Source of the DNA: Cavia porcellus
Lineage: Eukaryota; Chordata; Mammalia; Rodentia; Caviidae
DNA length: 64,000 bases
Direction of reading: 5' to 3'
NCBI RefSeq assembly: GCF_034190915.1
Contig: NW_026947496.1
Coordinates: 33,600,001 to 33,664,000 of the forward strand
Every line of letters begins with the position of its first letter. Position 1 is the first letter of the stretch. Under the pieces are notes generated by a model, which had not been told where the DNA came from, searched no databases, and saw nothing but the letters and a program-made list of their open reading frames with translations. Position numbers and translations under genes: made by a program. Of the stretch, positions 22,690 through 33,757 are shown one piece after another.

Positions 22690-23560
22690 TCTGTAGTTTC
22701 TTTAGGTCTTTCTACAGTCATTGGTAGAGGTTTATCTCTTGTGTTGGAGCTCAAAGAACTAACTCTTATTTAGTTTCACTGATTTTCTGTTTTTAATTTT
22801 ATTGATTTCTGCCCTTTTGTTCTTTTTATATTATTTGCTTTTTCTAAAATCATGTTTCTATAATTTCTTATCTAACTTTTTCACTGTGTAACATGTTTTG
22901 AAATGCTGTGTTTCAATTTTCATTAGATCAAATGTTTTCTGATTTTTCTTAGCGATTTCTCTTTGACCATAGATTACTCAGGAATTTGTTATTTAATTTA
23001 AAAATATTTAGAGATTATTCTGAATTTTTCTGTTATATATTTCTAGTTTAATTTTATTTTGACCAGAAAATATATTTTGTGTTATTTCAGTTCTTTTACA
23101 CTTATTAATAAGTCAGACACAGAAGGTTAAATATCGCCTGGTTTCTCTTATATGAGAAACCAAATTTTAAATACATTAAAGAGTAAAAAGGCAGACTGTT
23201 TGGAGTAGGAGATGGGACCAGGGTAAAGAGGAAGGGTAGAGGGGGATCAAAATAAAAATTTAAGATATATTAAATGTATGTAATAAAACAAATGTAAATT
23301 TCATGTATTGAAAATATATACTAGTAAAAAATAGTTTAAGAAAGTTTATTTCATTGCTTAACTATTGTCTATTTTGTGAATGTTATATATATACTTAAAG
23401 TGTATGGAGGGGGGTGTGTGGGTTTGTATTCTGTTATTGTTGTATTGAATGTTCTGTAACTGTCAATTATTATCCAGAAAGGAGATAGTGATGTTCAGAT
23501 TTCCTGTATCCTTGCCAAAGTTTTGCTCCCTTTTTCTCTGAATTGCTTAAGAAGATGTAT
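22690..23560 (-). mobile_element. Ancient L1M remnant (ORF2), split
   Basis: Antisense L1M ORF2 in two parts, about 22,690-23,100 and 23,345-23,560. Diagnostic antisense blocks are CAAAGAACTAACTCTTATTT, TTATTGATTTCTGCCCTTTT, AATATTTAGAGATTATTCTG and TGACCAGAAAATATATTTTG. The second part contains GTATTCTGTTATTGTTG. A plus-strand L1 3' fragment lies between them. Confidence 0.6.
23101..23344 (+). mobile_element. L1M 3' end fragment, inserted in antisense L1M
   Basis: It begins AATAAGTCAGACACAGAAGG followed by TTAAATATCGC and CTTATATGAGAAACC, the classic block just after the L1M ORF2 stop. A 3' UTR-like stretch with GGAGATGGGACCAGGG follows, then an A-rich end. Target duplications were not resolved in this A/T-rich context. 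Confidence 0.5.
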
Positions 23561-24081
23561 ATTAGGCAAAATTAGATAAAAATTACAATTATCATGACTT
23601 GTATCAAGCAGTATAATAAACCATAATAATAAGTAATTGTAATAGAAAGGCCACAATTGTCAGTGTTCATGTATACAATGATATTTTTCATATAGAAGTA
23701 TGAGGGAATATATAGATTAATAATTGGCTAAAGAAAAGATTCTTGCAATGTTGCTAAAACTGCATTGATATACAAATGTTATATGTTATACATTGTCACC
23801 GGAGGTAATTTGAAAAAGTTACTTTTTAAAAATTATAATCTCTATCAGAAACAAAATTATGTAGTATTAAAGAATAAAATTAACAGAAAATATATAATAA
23901 ATTATTTTTTAAAATGGTAAAATCTTAAAGAGGTACTGAAGAAGAGCTAAATAAATATATTATGTTCATAGTGAGGAGCAAAAATCAAAGAGAGTTGTTA
24001 CTTGAGCTAATTTAAAAATTCCATGAAATTCCAATCTCGTGTTTAGAGATTCTGTGTGTGTGTTTAGCCTGCTGTTTAAAT
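23561..24081. other. No gene recognised
   Basis: Very A/T-rich, possibly further decayed L1M. No diagnostic block. Confidence 0.35.
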
Positions 24082-24086
24082 GAAGT

Positions 24087-24494
24087 TGTCTTAGTTGCTT
24101 TCTTGTTGCTGAGACACAATATCTGACATCCACAACTCTAAGGAGAAAAGATTTATTTTGGCTCACAGTTTGCCGAGGTGTCAGTCCATACTCCACTGGC
24201 TCCAAGGCATGGTGGTATGGCAGAGGGGCCTCAGCAAGAAGAAAGAACTCGTGACAGGATAGCAGGAGGCTGAGTGAGATCAAGGTGAGGAGGGAGACAG
24301 ACCCTACCGGAGCACGTGCCCAGTGACCAACCCCTTTCAACTAAGCTTTACCTCCCAACATCACATTTAGCTACAAACTCATTAGTCAACAAATCCACTG
24401 GTGCGTATCAACCCCCCACAATCCAACCACTTCTCTGAAGCCTCACCTATGAGCACATGAGGCTTTGAGAGACGTCTAGAGCTAAACCATAATG
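24087..24494 (-). mobile_element. MaLR-type LTR
   Basis: Reverse complement of a complete MaLR LTR. It starts TGTCTTAGTTGCTTTCTTG and includes GATTTATTTTGGCTCACAG, CACTGGCTCCAAGGCATGG, CTCACCTATGAGCACATGAG and CTAGAGCTAAACCATAATG. A near-matching 5-bp duplication, GAAGT at 24082-24086 and TAAGT at 24495-24499, is plausible. A 124-codon minus-strand open frame across it is incidental. Confidence 0.8.
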
Positions 24495-24549
24495 TAAGTT
24501 TTCTCAACTTGACGCCAAGAAAAAAAAATGCTTCTTTGAAGAGTAAAGC

Positions 24550-24767
24550 TCTTCATGAACAGCAGGGCATTACTGTTTTAGAAAAAGAATCATAGAAGTA
24601 TTTCTATTTCTCTGTAGAAAATTATCTTTTAGTCTCCAAAATATACAAAGAATTCCTATAAATAAATAATAATAAAGGGCAAACAATTTGATAAATTAAT
24701 AGAGAAAAGTTTGATAAATTAATAGGAAAAAGGTGTACACTAGAATGGCTAATAAAATATCTGAAAT
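24550..24767 (+). mobile_element. L1M ORF2 3' fragment
   Basis: Blocks such as ATATACAAAGAATTCCTATA, AAATAATAATAAAGGGCAAA and GTGTACACTAGAATGGC match the end of ancient L1 ORF2. It is interrupted on its right by a B1-ID dimer, beyond which only weak L1 similarity remains. Confidence 0.45.
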
Positions 24768-24950
24768 ATAGCTATGTGTAGTGGCACATGCCTGTAATTC
24801 TAACATTCTGAAAGGCTGAGGTTGTAACCCAGACAGAGAAATAGTAACTTAGTAACAACCTGTCTGGAAAATAAAAAATAAAGAAGAATCTGGGACTAGT
24901 TCTATACCAAAGCCCTGGTTTCAATCGCCAGTACTGCAAAACAAAAACCA
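24768..24950 (+). mobile_element. B1-ID dimeric SINE
   Basis: The B1 monomer (GTAGTGGCACATGCCTGTAA, AAGGCTGAGGTTG, ACCTGTCTGGAAAA) is followed by an A-rich linker and an ID remnant. The ID part has CTGGGACTAGTTCTATACC and TTTCAATCGCCAGTACTGC, then an A-tail. It is diverged and without visible duplications. Confidence 0.7.
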
Positions 24951-26060
24951 AACTCTAATGTATGCCCAAATTTACTAGCAATCAGCACAATGCTAATTAC
25001 AACATTAAATATTAAGTGCAAGCAAAAGCAAGGTTTGGGATTCGGAGCTCTTAGCAGGGAGAGATCTTAGACATGCATTTCGAGGCTAACAAACGCTATA
25101 CCCAGCCCTAGAGTAGGCGCTAGTAGGGTTTAGTAGTGGCAAACCTATTGCATGCGTATTGCAGTAGGTTGCATCACTGAAAGCTCTAAAAGGTTCGCCA
25201 TTGCAGACACTAGTAGAACTTCTTCACAGAAAAGAAAAGAAAAAAAGTTTCTGAAAAACTTGACACTTTTTACAAGAAAAGAACAAAATTTAAATTCTTA
25301 GAAAAGGTAGCATTCACAATGGCCAGCATACAATAGGAAATTATTAGCACTAAAACAAGAAAATATGGCTAAATAACCAAGATTAAGAAGAATAAGAACA
25401 CACACAAACAAATGACACACTTGTTGGAGTTAGCAATTAGGGTACTGAAGCAGCTGCTATGAAAATGTTCCATCTTGGGGACTCATTCACTAGGGAGATT
25501 GTTGAAAACAGATGAAAGTTACCCAAAGGAAAGGGCTTATCATTGAATTTTTCAACAATACGTCTCCAGAATCTGACAACTTCTCCCCACCTCTCTGCTG
25601 TCTCTCTGGATCACATCCCTTTGCATTACTGTGATAGCTTCTGAACAGGATTCCTTCTCTTCCTTATCCCCTACCATCCACCCTCTTTGGTCCTCTTGAA
25701 ACACAAGCCATATCTGCTTGAAATCTCAGTGGTTCACAGCTCAGAAGAAAATTCTACAATCAAAGTTTCATCCTCTGCTAGCCTTTATTCTTCTTCTCAC
25801 ATCTTTCTCCCTTAATCATTCCACCTTGACCAATTGTAATTTTAAAAATTGTTTCTTCACTATTACAACTATACTGGCACAAGGCTTTGCAATGTTTGAG
25901 TATCCTAATCACTTTCTCTTTGGCAATACTAGAACTTCAAAAGTCGAAGTAATAAATGCTTTAAAGGATATGGAATGTATAATGGCAGCATTACTAGGAA
26001 TTTTGGGTTTCATTAGGAAGAATGGAAAGGGTATGTAAGATATTCAAAGCATTTGCTATT
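24951..26060. other. No gene recognised; contains a CpG-retaining hairpin
   Basis: Unclassified sequence. The part at 25,040-25,215 stands out for CpG content and an inverted repeat (separate entry). An open frame at 25,718-26,038 (106 codons) has no recognisable domain. Confidence 0.4.
25040..25215. other. CpG-retaining segment with hairpin, unknown
   Basis: Six CpG dinucleotides lie in about 180 bp, while the flanks have almost none. Arms at 25139-25152 (GCAAACCTATTGCA) and 25160-25172 (TGCAGTAGGTTGC) pair with one bulge and one G-T wobble over a 7-base loop. I compared it from memory with tRNA, 7SK, Y, U4/U12 and H/ACA RNAs and found no fit. It could be a recent ncRNA retrocopy or an unrecognised repeat. 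Confidence 0.4.
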
Positions 26061-26776
26061 TGCTGTGGTTTCAGTGTTTCGTCCTCTCAAAAGTTCCTGT
26101 GCTGGAAACTATCTTAGTCACTTTTTTAACTCTGAGACAACAATATCCAACCCCATAATTTAAAAGAGGAGAGGTTTATTTTGACTCACTTTTCAGTCCA
26201 TTGGCTGGCTTTAAGGCAGCACAGCATGGCTGAGGTACATGGTGGAGGAAAACAAATTAGTGATCTGGTCACCAGGAAGCAGAGAGTTTCAAGGGCAGAA
26301 CTGGGAAAAGAGTCAAACTTACCCACGCCACCCTCCTCTTCCCAGCAGAACTCACCTCCTAACTGCAAGTCAGTTACGAGCCCCATAATCCATCACCTTC
26401 CAAAAGCCCCACCAAAGAGTGCCAAGCTTTTGAGGGTCATCTAGATATAAACCCTAATAGAAACCTAAACTCCAACGTAACAGTACAGAGCTGGGGCCTG
26501 AAGGGAGGTATGTAAATAACAGGAGCTCTGCCCTCAGTGATCTCGTGACTGAGCTAATGCAGTTATAAAGTGGGTTTGTGAGGTGAGTGTGCTCTCTTCT
26601 GCCATGGGAGCACAGAGCATTCGTACTCTCTGGAGCACCCAGCAACAAGGCACCATCTTGAAACTAGGTATCAAACCTTCCAGTGCCTTGATCTTAAACT
26701 TCCCAGCCTCGGCAACTGTGAGTAATAAATTTCTCTCCTTTAAAAATTATCCAGTCTCAGGTGTTCTGTTTTAACA
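26061..26776 (+). mobile_element. MaLR-type LTR, host of a nested LTR
   Basis: It starts TGCTGTGGTTTCAGTGTTTC. It continues after the nested insertion with CCAACGTAACAGTAC, CTCTCTTCTGCCATGGGAGC and AATAAATTTCTCTCCTTT (poly(A) region), and ends CAGTCTCAGGTGTTCTGTTT then TAACA. Without the insert it is about 360 bp. The host sequence resumes as expected on both sides of a 5-bp duplication. Confidence 0.8.
26110..26459 (-). mobile_element. MaLR-type LTR nested in another MaLR LTR
   Basis: A complete 350-bp LTR read on the minus strand. Its plus-strand ends are TATCTTAGTCAC and AACCCTAATA, with GGTTTATTTTGACTCAC and GGCTGGCTTTAAGGCAGC inside. It is flanked by GAAAC at 26105-26109 and 26460-26464, the 5-bp duplication typical of ERVL/MaLR integration. 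It is younger than the LTR it sits in. Confidence 0.88.
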
Positions 26777-27204
26777 GAAACAAAACAAAACAAAATGAAA
26801 AAACAGAATAAGAAAGTATCTTGAAGAATTCATTGGCTAATAAGTATAAAATGTTGTTAGAGTCGAATGGATCAGGAGAAATACATAGTTAATGATACCG
26901 ATTCCTGGAAGCATCCCTCTCAGGATGTATTGAGCATTTAGAAATAAGCTTTGGTTCTCTCTCACTTTCATAGGAACAGGATCACCTCTCACTGCATGAA
27001 TTTGGACAAAGTTGGTAAATAGGAAAGCATTCTAAACTTAGTTTTAGTTTGGTAACTGCTGTTAATGAAGTCCTTCACATGTCCTTCACATGCCACAGTC
27101 TGAAGGGAATAGCAAGGAAAAGAGCGTCAATCTATGCAGGAGCACTTGTACAAACTGAGTATTCCGAGACTTGAGTACCAGTTTATTTATTTATTCATCT
27201 ATGG
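26777..27204. other. No gene recognised
   Basis: Unclassified A/T-rich sequence. A short tandem of ACAAA follows the LTR end, and GTCCTTCACAT is doubled near 27,070-27,090. Confidence 0.4.
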
Positions 27205-27632
27205 AGGGACATCTTGGTTGCTTCCAAATTTTGCCAATTATGAATAAAGTTTCCATCACCATCTATATACAGGTTTTTTTTTTGTGCAGATGTAGGTTTT
27301 CAAATCCTTTAGGTAAATGCAAGAAGAGTGATTCCTGCACTGGATAATAAACTATTTAAAATTGTAAGGAGCTGCCAAATGTTTTGCCTAGGGGCTACAG
27401 TTTTGCATTGTCCATTGCAATGAAAGAGAGTTCTTGGCACCCCCGCATTCTCATCAGCATTTGGTGTTGTAAGTGTTCAGGATTTTGGCCATTCAAATCA
27501 GTATACATCTATCTCATCACTGTTTTAATTTTCACAGCCCTGGTAGCATATAATGCAAAGCATGTGTTCATATGCTTATTTGCTATGTATATATCTTTGG
27601 TAGTAAGATGCTTGTTAAGGTCTTTGGCCCAT
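27205..27632 (-). mobile_element. Ancient L1M ORF2 3' end, left part
   Basis: Antisense to the last third of L1 ORF2: GGACATCTTGGTTGCTTCCA, AATTATGAATAAAGTTTCC, AGCATTTGGTGTTGTAAGTG, GATTTTGGCCATTCAAATC and GTCTTTGGCCC. It is broken at TTTGGCCCAT (27623-27632) by a 1.4-kb insertion and resumes at 29,068. Confidence 0.85.
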
Positions 27633-29067
27633 TTTTTTTTATTTAAAGAAAGATTAAACAAAATAGAAAATAGTTAGAAATAGTACATAGGTTCAGAGGA
27701 AAAAAACAGTAAGAAATCAGTATTTGATGTTGTTGTTTTACAAATAGTTGTTCAAGGTACAAAAATGGAACATGTAAAGTGGGAACTCAAACAGAGAGAC
27801 TGCAAAAAGTTCTAATCAACTGTCCAACAAAAACTTAGTAACATGGTTGTCGATCCTATACATTTAAACATACACGCAGTTATCCATATCTTCATTTATG
27901 TTTAGATTAAACAAACTAAAGCAGGTTAAAATCATTCTGAACAAAGAATAATAGTATTGCTGGATTTCACATCATGACACTCCGTGATCAGCACTGGGTA
28001 CTGTAGTGTCTTCTTTTTAAAACTAAATTTTAAAAAAGACTAAAAAAACAGAAAGCGGGTAGAAATAATACATCATTTCAAAGAAAAAATAAATGGTAAG
28101 AAATCACTAGTTGATGATTACAGATTGTCTTCTTACAAATAGTTATTCAAGATACTACAGTGGAGCATATAAAGTGAGGATTCAAACAGTGAGATTGCAA
28201 CCAGTTCTGTTCAACTATCCAACAAAAACTTAGGAATATGGTTATCAATCCTATCCACTTAAACATATATGCAGTTACCCATATCTTCAATTATGTTGAG
28301 ATTGAATAAATCCAAGCAGGTTAATATCACTCTGAACAAAGAATAACACTGTTGCTGGGTTTCACATTATGACACTCCAGGATCAGCACTGGCTATTTTA
28401 GTGTCTCCTTTTCTTCAAAGTATCTGTTTATTTCATCAATTGTCATAAGATCAGTTCTCATAAACTGTTTATAGATTCTACACATGCATGCCTCTTAACA
28501 TGTATTTTTTTAAATTTTGAAAGTAGTAAAAATGCAACAGCTCAAGACAGAACAAAGCCAATCGAGACAATGCAGTGAATCTGGTACAGGATTTCACAGT
28601 AGGATTCTGGGATGGTAGTAATAAGTACTATGGTATATCTCTTTAACTTAACAATAGCTGTCCAGGCAGTTACATATTGTAAAATCAAACCAAAAATAGA
28701 ACATTGTAAAACCAATTGAGAATACTGAATAGAGGAAAAAAAAAAAAACAGTGAAAACAACCTTTGCCTTCAAACAGAAGATAGAAGGAAATCCCCCATA
28801 TTTGCTATACTGCATGTGGTCATCCTCCCAAGAGATGTTGAAGCATCTATCCCCAGTAGCTAAGAGGGGAGGGGGCAGGTGGGAGAAGGGTGCTTGATTT
28901 TCAGCTCCTGTGGAAGTTGCCTCACAGGTATTGGTTCTTCTCTGGGCCAAGCTGCAGGTGCTTACCAAGAGGGCAGGCGAATAAGCTGCCTGAGTCCCTC
29001 TATGGGGGAGTCTCTGGAGCTCTGTTGTCCTCCTGGCCCGCGTTGCAGACGCTTACCAAGAGGGCAT
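27633..29067 (-). mobile_element. L1-derived insertion without ORFs, duplicated 3' UTR
   Basis: Inserted into the L1M and flanked by TTTGGCCCAT at 27623-27632 and 29068-29077. On the minus strand it ends with AATCTTTCTTTAAATAAA and a poly(A). Two copies of the L1 3' UTR tail lie in tandem, offset by 387-395 bp (about 27,633-28,020 and 28,021-28,410). A further 3' UTR-like piece (28,500-28,745) and a G+C-richer start (28,850-29,067) with a 91-bp-spaced repeat complete it. No ORF1 or ORF2 sequence was found in it. Confidence 0.75.
28950..29067. repeat. 91-bp-spaced GC-rich direct repeat
   Basis: CTTACCAAGAGGGC occurs at 28961-28974 and 29052-29065. Related preceding sequence (CTGGGCCAAGCTGCAGGTG against CTGGCCCGCGTTGCAGACG) extends each copy to about 35 bp. 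It forms the 5' end, in element orientation, of the ORF-less L1 insertion, a place where L1 promoters of some lineages carry tandem monomers. Confidence 0.7.
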
Positions 29068-29390
29068 TTTGGCCCATCTTTTAAATGGACTGTTTGTTCT
29101 CTTATTCTGGAATTTTAAGAACTCTCGTATTTTGGATAACAGGTCTTTATCAGGTATGTGTTTTGCTAATATTTTCTGCCAGTCTACATTGTATTATCTC
29201 ATTCTCTTGGTGATATCTTTTGAAGAGGAGAACATTTTAATTTTAATGAAATCCAGCATGGACTGTGCTTTTGATAGTGTAACCACTATATATCTTTCTT
29301 CTTCTTTTTTTATTCTACTCAGGTGGATTAGCATTTTATATTTATGTAAAATGATATTTATTTATATTTCATTCATTTTGACAATTTAGA
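29068..29390 (-). mobile_element. Ancient L1M ORF2 3' end, right part
   Basis: Continues the L1M broken at 27,632: GGCCCATCTTTTAAATGG, ATTTTGGATAACAGGTCTTT, TATCAGGTATGTGTTTTGC, AATATTTTCTGCCAGTCTAC and TTTTAATTTTAATGAAATCC. All are standard antisense L1M blocks in the correct order. Confidence 0.85.
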
Positions 29391-30849
29391 AGACTTTCCT
29401 TTTGTGTAACTTTTCCTTACTATTTCACTTTCTCAGCCTTTTCTTGCCAATTTCTCAGCAGAAACTAAGGTTTGCTGCTCTTCCCTGGATTTCATCCTTG
29501 GAAAGGACACAGACAACATAACAGCAGGTTCCTGCAGACCTGACACACAGATACAGCAGACAGACAGCAGACCTGACACACAGATACAGCAGACAGTGCA
29601 GTTGGGGAACTCCGAAGAGGCATCAGCTGGAGACACAGAAGAAAGGAGGGGAAAGGGAGAGAAAGGAGACTTTCAGCCCAGGATAGGCAAAAGGCAGAAG
29701 GGCCAGTGAGAGAAAGTAGACAGGTGAGCAGCATAGATCCAAGCAGAAGCCAGGATATATGGAGTCCTGATTGTCTTTCTTAAGAGTATGGCAAGAAAAG
29801 TAAAAGACAGAGACAAATATAGTAATGCATCAATGGCTGGGAACTCAATGTCTCCAGGTGGTCCCCCTCCACTCCTAAAGCAGCCACTATTTATTAGGCA
29901 CACACAGTGATAGGTGGGGCTAGCAAAAGATTACAATTCGCCAGAAGTCTCAGGCTCAAGAGGGCATAGAAGATCATCTGCTAAGAAGGATCTTGTCTTG
30001 GAGTATAATCCTGGGATGGCTAAAGTAATCCCAGATGATCATATGGTAAGAAAAGTCAGTGGGAAATCTCAAATAGGAGGTATTGATAATCCCAATCCTT
30101 CATTTTATCTGCTAGGAAACTATGAAAAATTAGTCATTGTGAATTAGTGGTCTCTGACAGGGGTGCTCTTACAGAGAGACATGCTGGGGAAAGGTACCCT
30201 GAGCACATGTATGCCTCTGTCTAACTCAAGATTGAGAAAACTGCAAGTGAAAATCATCAGTTTAAAGGTAAAGTTGGTGGCTTGAAGGGAGGGGAGAACC
30301 TTTCAAAGTAACCACTATAGCAATTTTAATATAAACAAGGAGCAAAGCTCAAAAAACTGAATGGAATGGGAGGCCAAAAAAAGTTACAGATGGACTGAGA
30401 CAATGACCTCATGCATGGCGGTGGCAGCAGGTGCCACACTTCCTGTCTTTTGACTATGTCTGATCTCTGGGCCTGCTTCCAGCCTACCATTAGGTCTGAG
30501 GAGCCTTTTAAAGGCTCTGTCCCCAGTACTGCCTGTCTCCTTTATGGTCCTGAATCTCCTTGGGTAATCTCAGGTTTGATATCTCCAAGCCCTTTATTTA
30601 CACACCGTCCCTGGCCACAGAGCCTCCTCCCTTTGACTCTTTGGTGACCCTGTCACTGTTCTCAGTCATCCTGAACTTGCCTGGAATCTTGTAGCACTTA
30701 GTTTGGCAGAGTCTGGACAGATCTCACAGATGCCACCTTGAGAAGTGCTGCTATTTAGGAGGATGGAAAGGAGGTGAATGCTTTCACCAGATCCAGATGA
30801 ACTTTCTAGTCCTGGTCAGGCTTGTTCTCCAATTAGTGCAAAAGGATGA
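29391..30849. other. No gene recognised; possible ERV LTR
   Basis: Unclassified. A purine-rich stretch (29,640-29,720), a 33-bp tandem repeat and CTATTTATTAGGCACACACA (near 29,887) suggest the inside of an LTR, but no matching copy is in the window and no end could be fixed. Confidence 0.35.
29534..29598. repeat. 33-bp tandem repeat, two copies
   Basis: GCAGACCTGACACACAGATA and the following bases are repeated with a period of 33 (starts 29534 and 29567), almost without change. The second copy ends near ACAGTGCAG. A recent local duplication, possibly within an LTR. Confidence 0.85.
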
Positions 30850-30925
30850 CTGTGTTGTAAATGAAGAAACAAAACTTCACAGGGCCAAAGCCACCTGATC
30901 ATGTAGCAACAGATCAGAACCTAGG
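30850..30925 (+). mobile_element. Possible MIR SINE fragment
   Basis: The order AAATGAAGAAACAAAACTTC, ACAGGGCCAAAGCCACCTG, TAGCAACAGATCAGAACCTA resembles the second half of MIR (the 'gaggaaactgag' to 'aacccagg' region). Divergence is high, so this is tentative. Confidence 0.4.
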
Positions 30926-33757
30926 AGCACTACCTAGGCTGCTTGCATTTTGTTTCTTGCTGTTGGCTTTGTTTTCTTTTATTTTATTGTGACAGAATTA
31001 TATAATTTAGAGGCAAAATGATAATACTCTTTAAAATTGTTCTAAGAAGCAATATTTAATGTTTTTGAGAGAGTAATCTTGATAGGAGTTGTGTGTTCCC
31101 ACGCTGACTAGAAAGAGCAGGTTCCTAGGAACCCAACTGAGCACTGAGATTTGCTTCCCTCAGAGCTAATAAAAATTATACCGGAGAACACAACACTGAT
31201 TTGCATTAACACAGCTGCCCTATTTTCCGAGGACCTCACAGTTTATAACAAACACCCACTTAACTATTTCTAAGTGGAGATAATGCTCTGTTCATGGTGC
31301 CCACGGTGTGTTAATCAAGCCAGTGAGCTGTTATAGCATTAGTGACAGTCACCAGGAGTTGAAAGAAAAGTAGACTTCCAGACAGGCTCACACTTAGGGG
31401 TTACACAATCCCTCCGTATGAGCTGACTCTTCTGCCACAGATAGGGCGGGTTTTTATAGAAGCGTCCTCAAGACACAAGGTCATCATCCACCTGGCAGTC
31501 ATTCAAAGTGAGTGCAGCGGCCCAGCCATGCTGGGGTTATGTGGGTGCTTGGCAGAAATATGGTTTCCTGGCCCAATTCAGGCAGGCACTTTGTTCCTGC
31601 AAACTGATCCTAAGCAATGACCACAGTCTTCATGTTTCCTGTGATCATCACCAATATTTGTCCCCCGAGGCCTTCAGTGACAAAGAGGTGTGCCACATTT
31701 TCAACTGCTTGTACTTTTTCAGTAAGTTGAGCCCCATCATACTGCATAGAGAGGGAAAAAAGTCTTGGTTCTGAACCGAGTTTTTTTTTTTTTTTTTTTT
31801 TTTTTTATCTGAGTGTACTCATCTTTTTTAAATAAAAACAAAGTTTAGTTATTTCTGATTTGAAAAAATTAATGTCATATTCAAATATGTCAAGTTGCTC
31901 ATTATTATGTCAAATCTCAAAAAAAAAAAACACTTTGAAAAGTTTAGTGATCTTTTTCATTTTCTCCTGGTACTATTTTTTTCTGAAGTATTTTTCAAAA
32001 TCTAAAAGCATTGTGAACCTTGTTAAAGCAAGCATGGTGGCCCCGTGGAGTGAGTAGATGTCTCTTTAAGGCCAGGGCTGGCTGCAAGGGAGGCTTCCCT
32101 ACAGGGAGGCTTTGCTTAAGGGGAGGGAGAGAGGCACTGACACAGCCTGAGATAATCAGGGTGTGACAGAGGCCCTAGAGCCATCAAGGGCACAGGGACA
32201 GGGATATTCACTACAGACTGGTGACTAGCTGGGGAAGATGGGAGAGGCTGTGTAGGAGGTGACATCTGAGTATAGATAGAATTTCACCAGCGAATGATGG
32301 GAGTGAGGATGATGGGTCAGGAACACTGGACAGATGGAACAGAGGTGCCTGAAGGGGTAGGGCAGTGTGAGCTTGGGAGCTGACATCTTGTGCTACAGAG
32401 TGGGTGTGGTTTGGTGGGAGTCAAAGCTGCCACACAGAGGCAGGGGAAGAGCACAGTAGGCAGTGCTGCCTGGCAGCGTGTGGCCATCTGGTAGACCAGA
32501 CTGTACACAAGATCTCTACTCAGATGCCACCTTCACTTTCCCACCCTCGCTTTGCTGTTCTGTTGACTTTTTCTCACTTTCATTTTCATTTTTGTACCTT
32601 TACAGAGGAAAAATTAAGTAAACTAAAATTTCATTTACATTAACACCTTTAAATTAAAAGTTAAATTAACTAAAATCATTTGAATTTAAATTAAGCTTCT
32701 CTAGAATGAGAAAAATTCAATACTAAAATTCAGGGAGACTTTATTGAGACTGAGCCTTCCTCTTCTAGGATCCAACATTTTTGTACAACCCTTCCTACCT
32801 TAAGAAACCAATATTTATCCCATCAGTGAGGCACCCGATTGAGAATGTGTGTCATATTGAGGGTGGGCATGCATAACTAAATACACATACTTTATCAGAA
32901 GCTATAAATGCTAAATTTTTCTAGGTAAAACTTCAGAGTGAGTTATAAATATCATCCATTTAGGACATGGACACAATAAGATTTCAAAAAGCAAAGGCAG
33001 AGTCTTAGACACTAAAACTTGGGCTCATTTACAATGGAAACATTAGTCTGTGAGTGATTTATTACTCAACAGGGAATATAAGCCTTCACTCTTTAATTGC
33101 TCTTGTACAAAATGTTCTGGGACTTTCCAAAAAGCATAACATAAAAAATAAAAGTTTAAAATGGTAGTACTGCTTTATGGGGCAGTCTGGCATACAGTAC
33201 AGTGTGTAAATAAAATGGCCACATGAGGCGCTGATTCAGGATGTTGGCCTGGAATTCCACGAAGCCAAGGGCATGAGTAAGATGGCAAATTATTGCCTAA
33301 AGGTGGTTATGACAGATGAAATTTAAGTTAGAATTATTTAACCTCAAATAATAGCAAGTACAGCTTCCAAGCTGTGAGATTCGATTTGGTCCCAGAGTTC
33401 TTGCTAACTTCCAGCTGGAAAACCTGTTTCTTTTTCTGCAGACTAAAAGAAACTTGTTTCGTTCATTTTCCTTTTTCATAATCAATTTTTATTTTGCTTA
33501 GAAAATTAAAAAAGAGTGCATTGTCTCTGTAGTTTTATGAAAAAAGAGAAACAGAAGAAATGTGTAAGCACTGCAGTATTGCACTGGCCTCCTACACACA
33601 ACTTTGCTAAGCCATTGCGATCCACTGGGGAATTCACAGCGTTCTGCAAGTAACTCACGCCTCAGGAAGGAAAGCGCTTCTTCCTAGAAAGTAGATGAGG
33701 AAGCACTAATGAAACTTGGATATTCTATTTTCTTTCTGGGAGAAATAAATTTCTTCT
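30926..33757. other. No gene recognised
   Basis: About 2.8 kb, the longest stretch here without a confident repeat. It holds a 26-base T run (31,781-31,806) and a G+C-richer part (32,040-32,520). Open frames are under 90 codons and without known domains. If the window has conserved regulatory DNA, this and 34-38 kb are the likeliest places. Confidence 0.4.
31781..31806. repeat. Poly(T) run, 26 bases
   Basis: An uninterrupted T run with no SINE body on either side that I can recognise. It could be the tail of a minus-strand retrocopy whose body is unidentifiable. Confidence 0.9.

Noticed and set aside
23966..24340. 124-codon minus-strand frame
   Set aside because: Lies almost wholly within a MaLR LTR.
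27709..28410. Two-unit repeat as a CRISPR-like or satellite array
   Set aside because: The units are L1 3' UTR tails in tandem inside one L1-derived insertion; no spacer structure.
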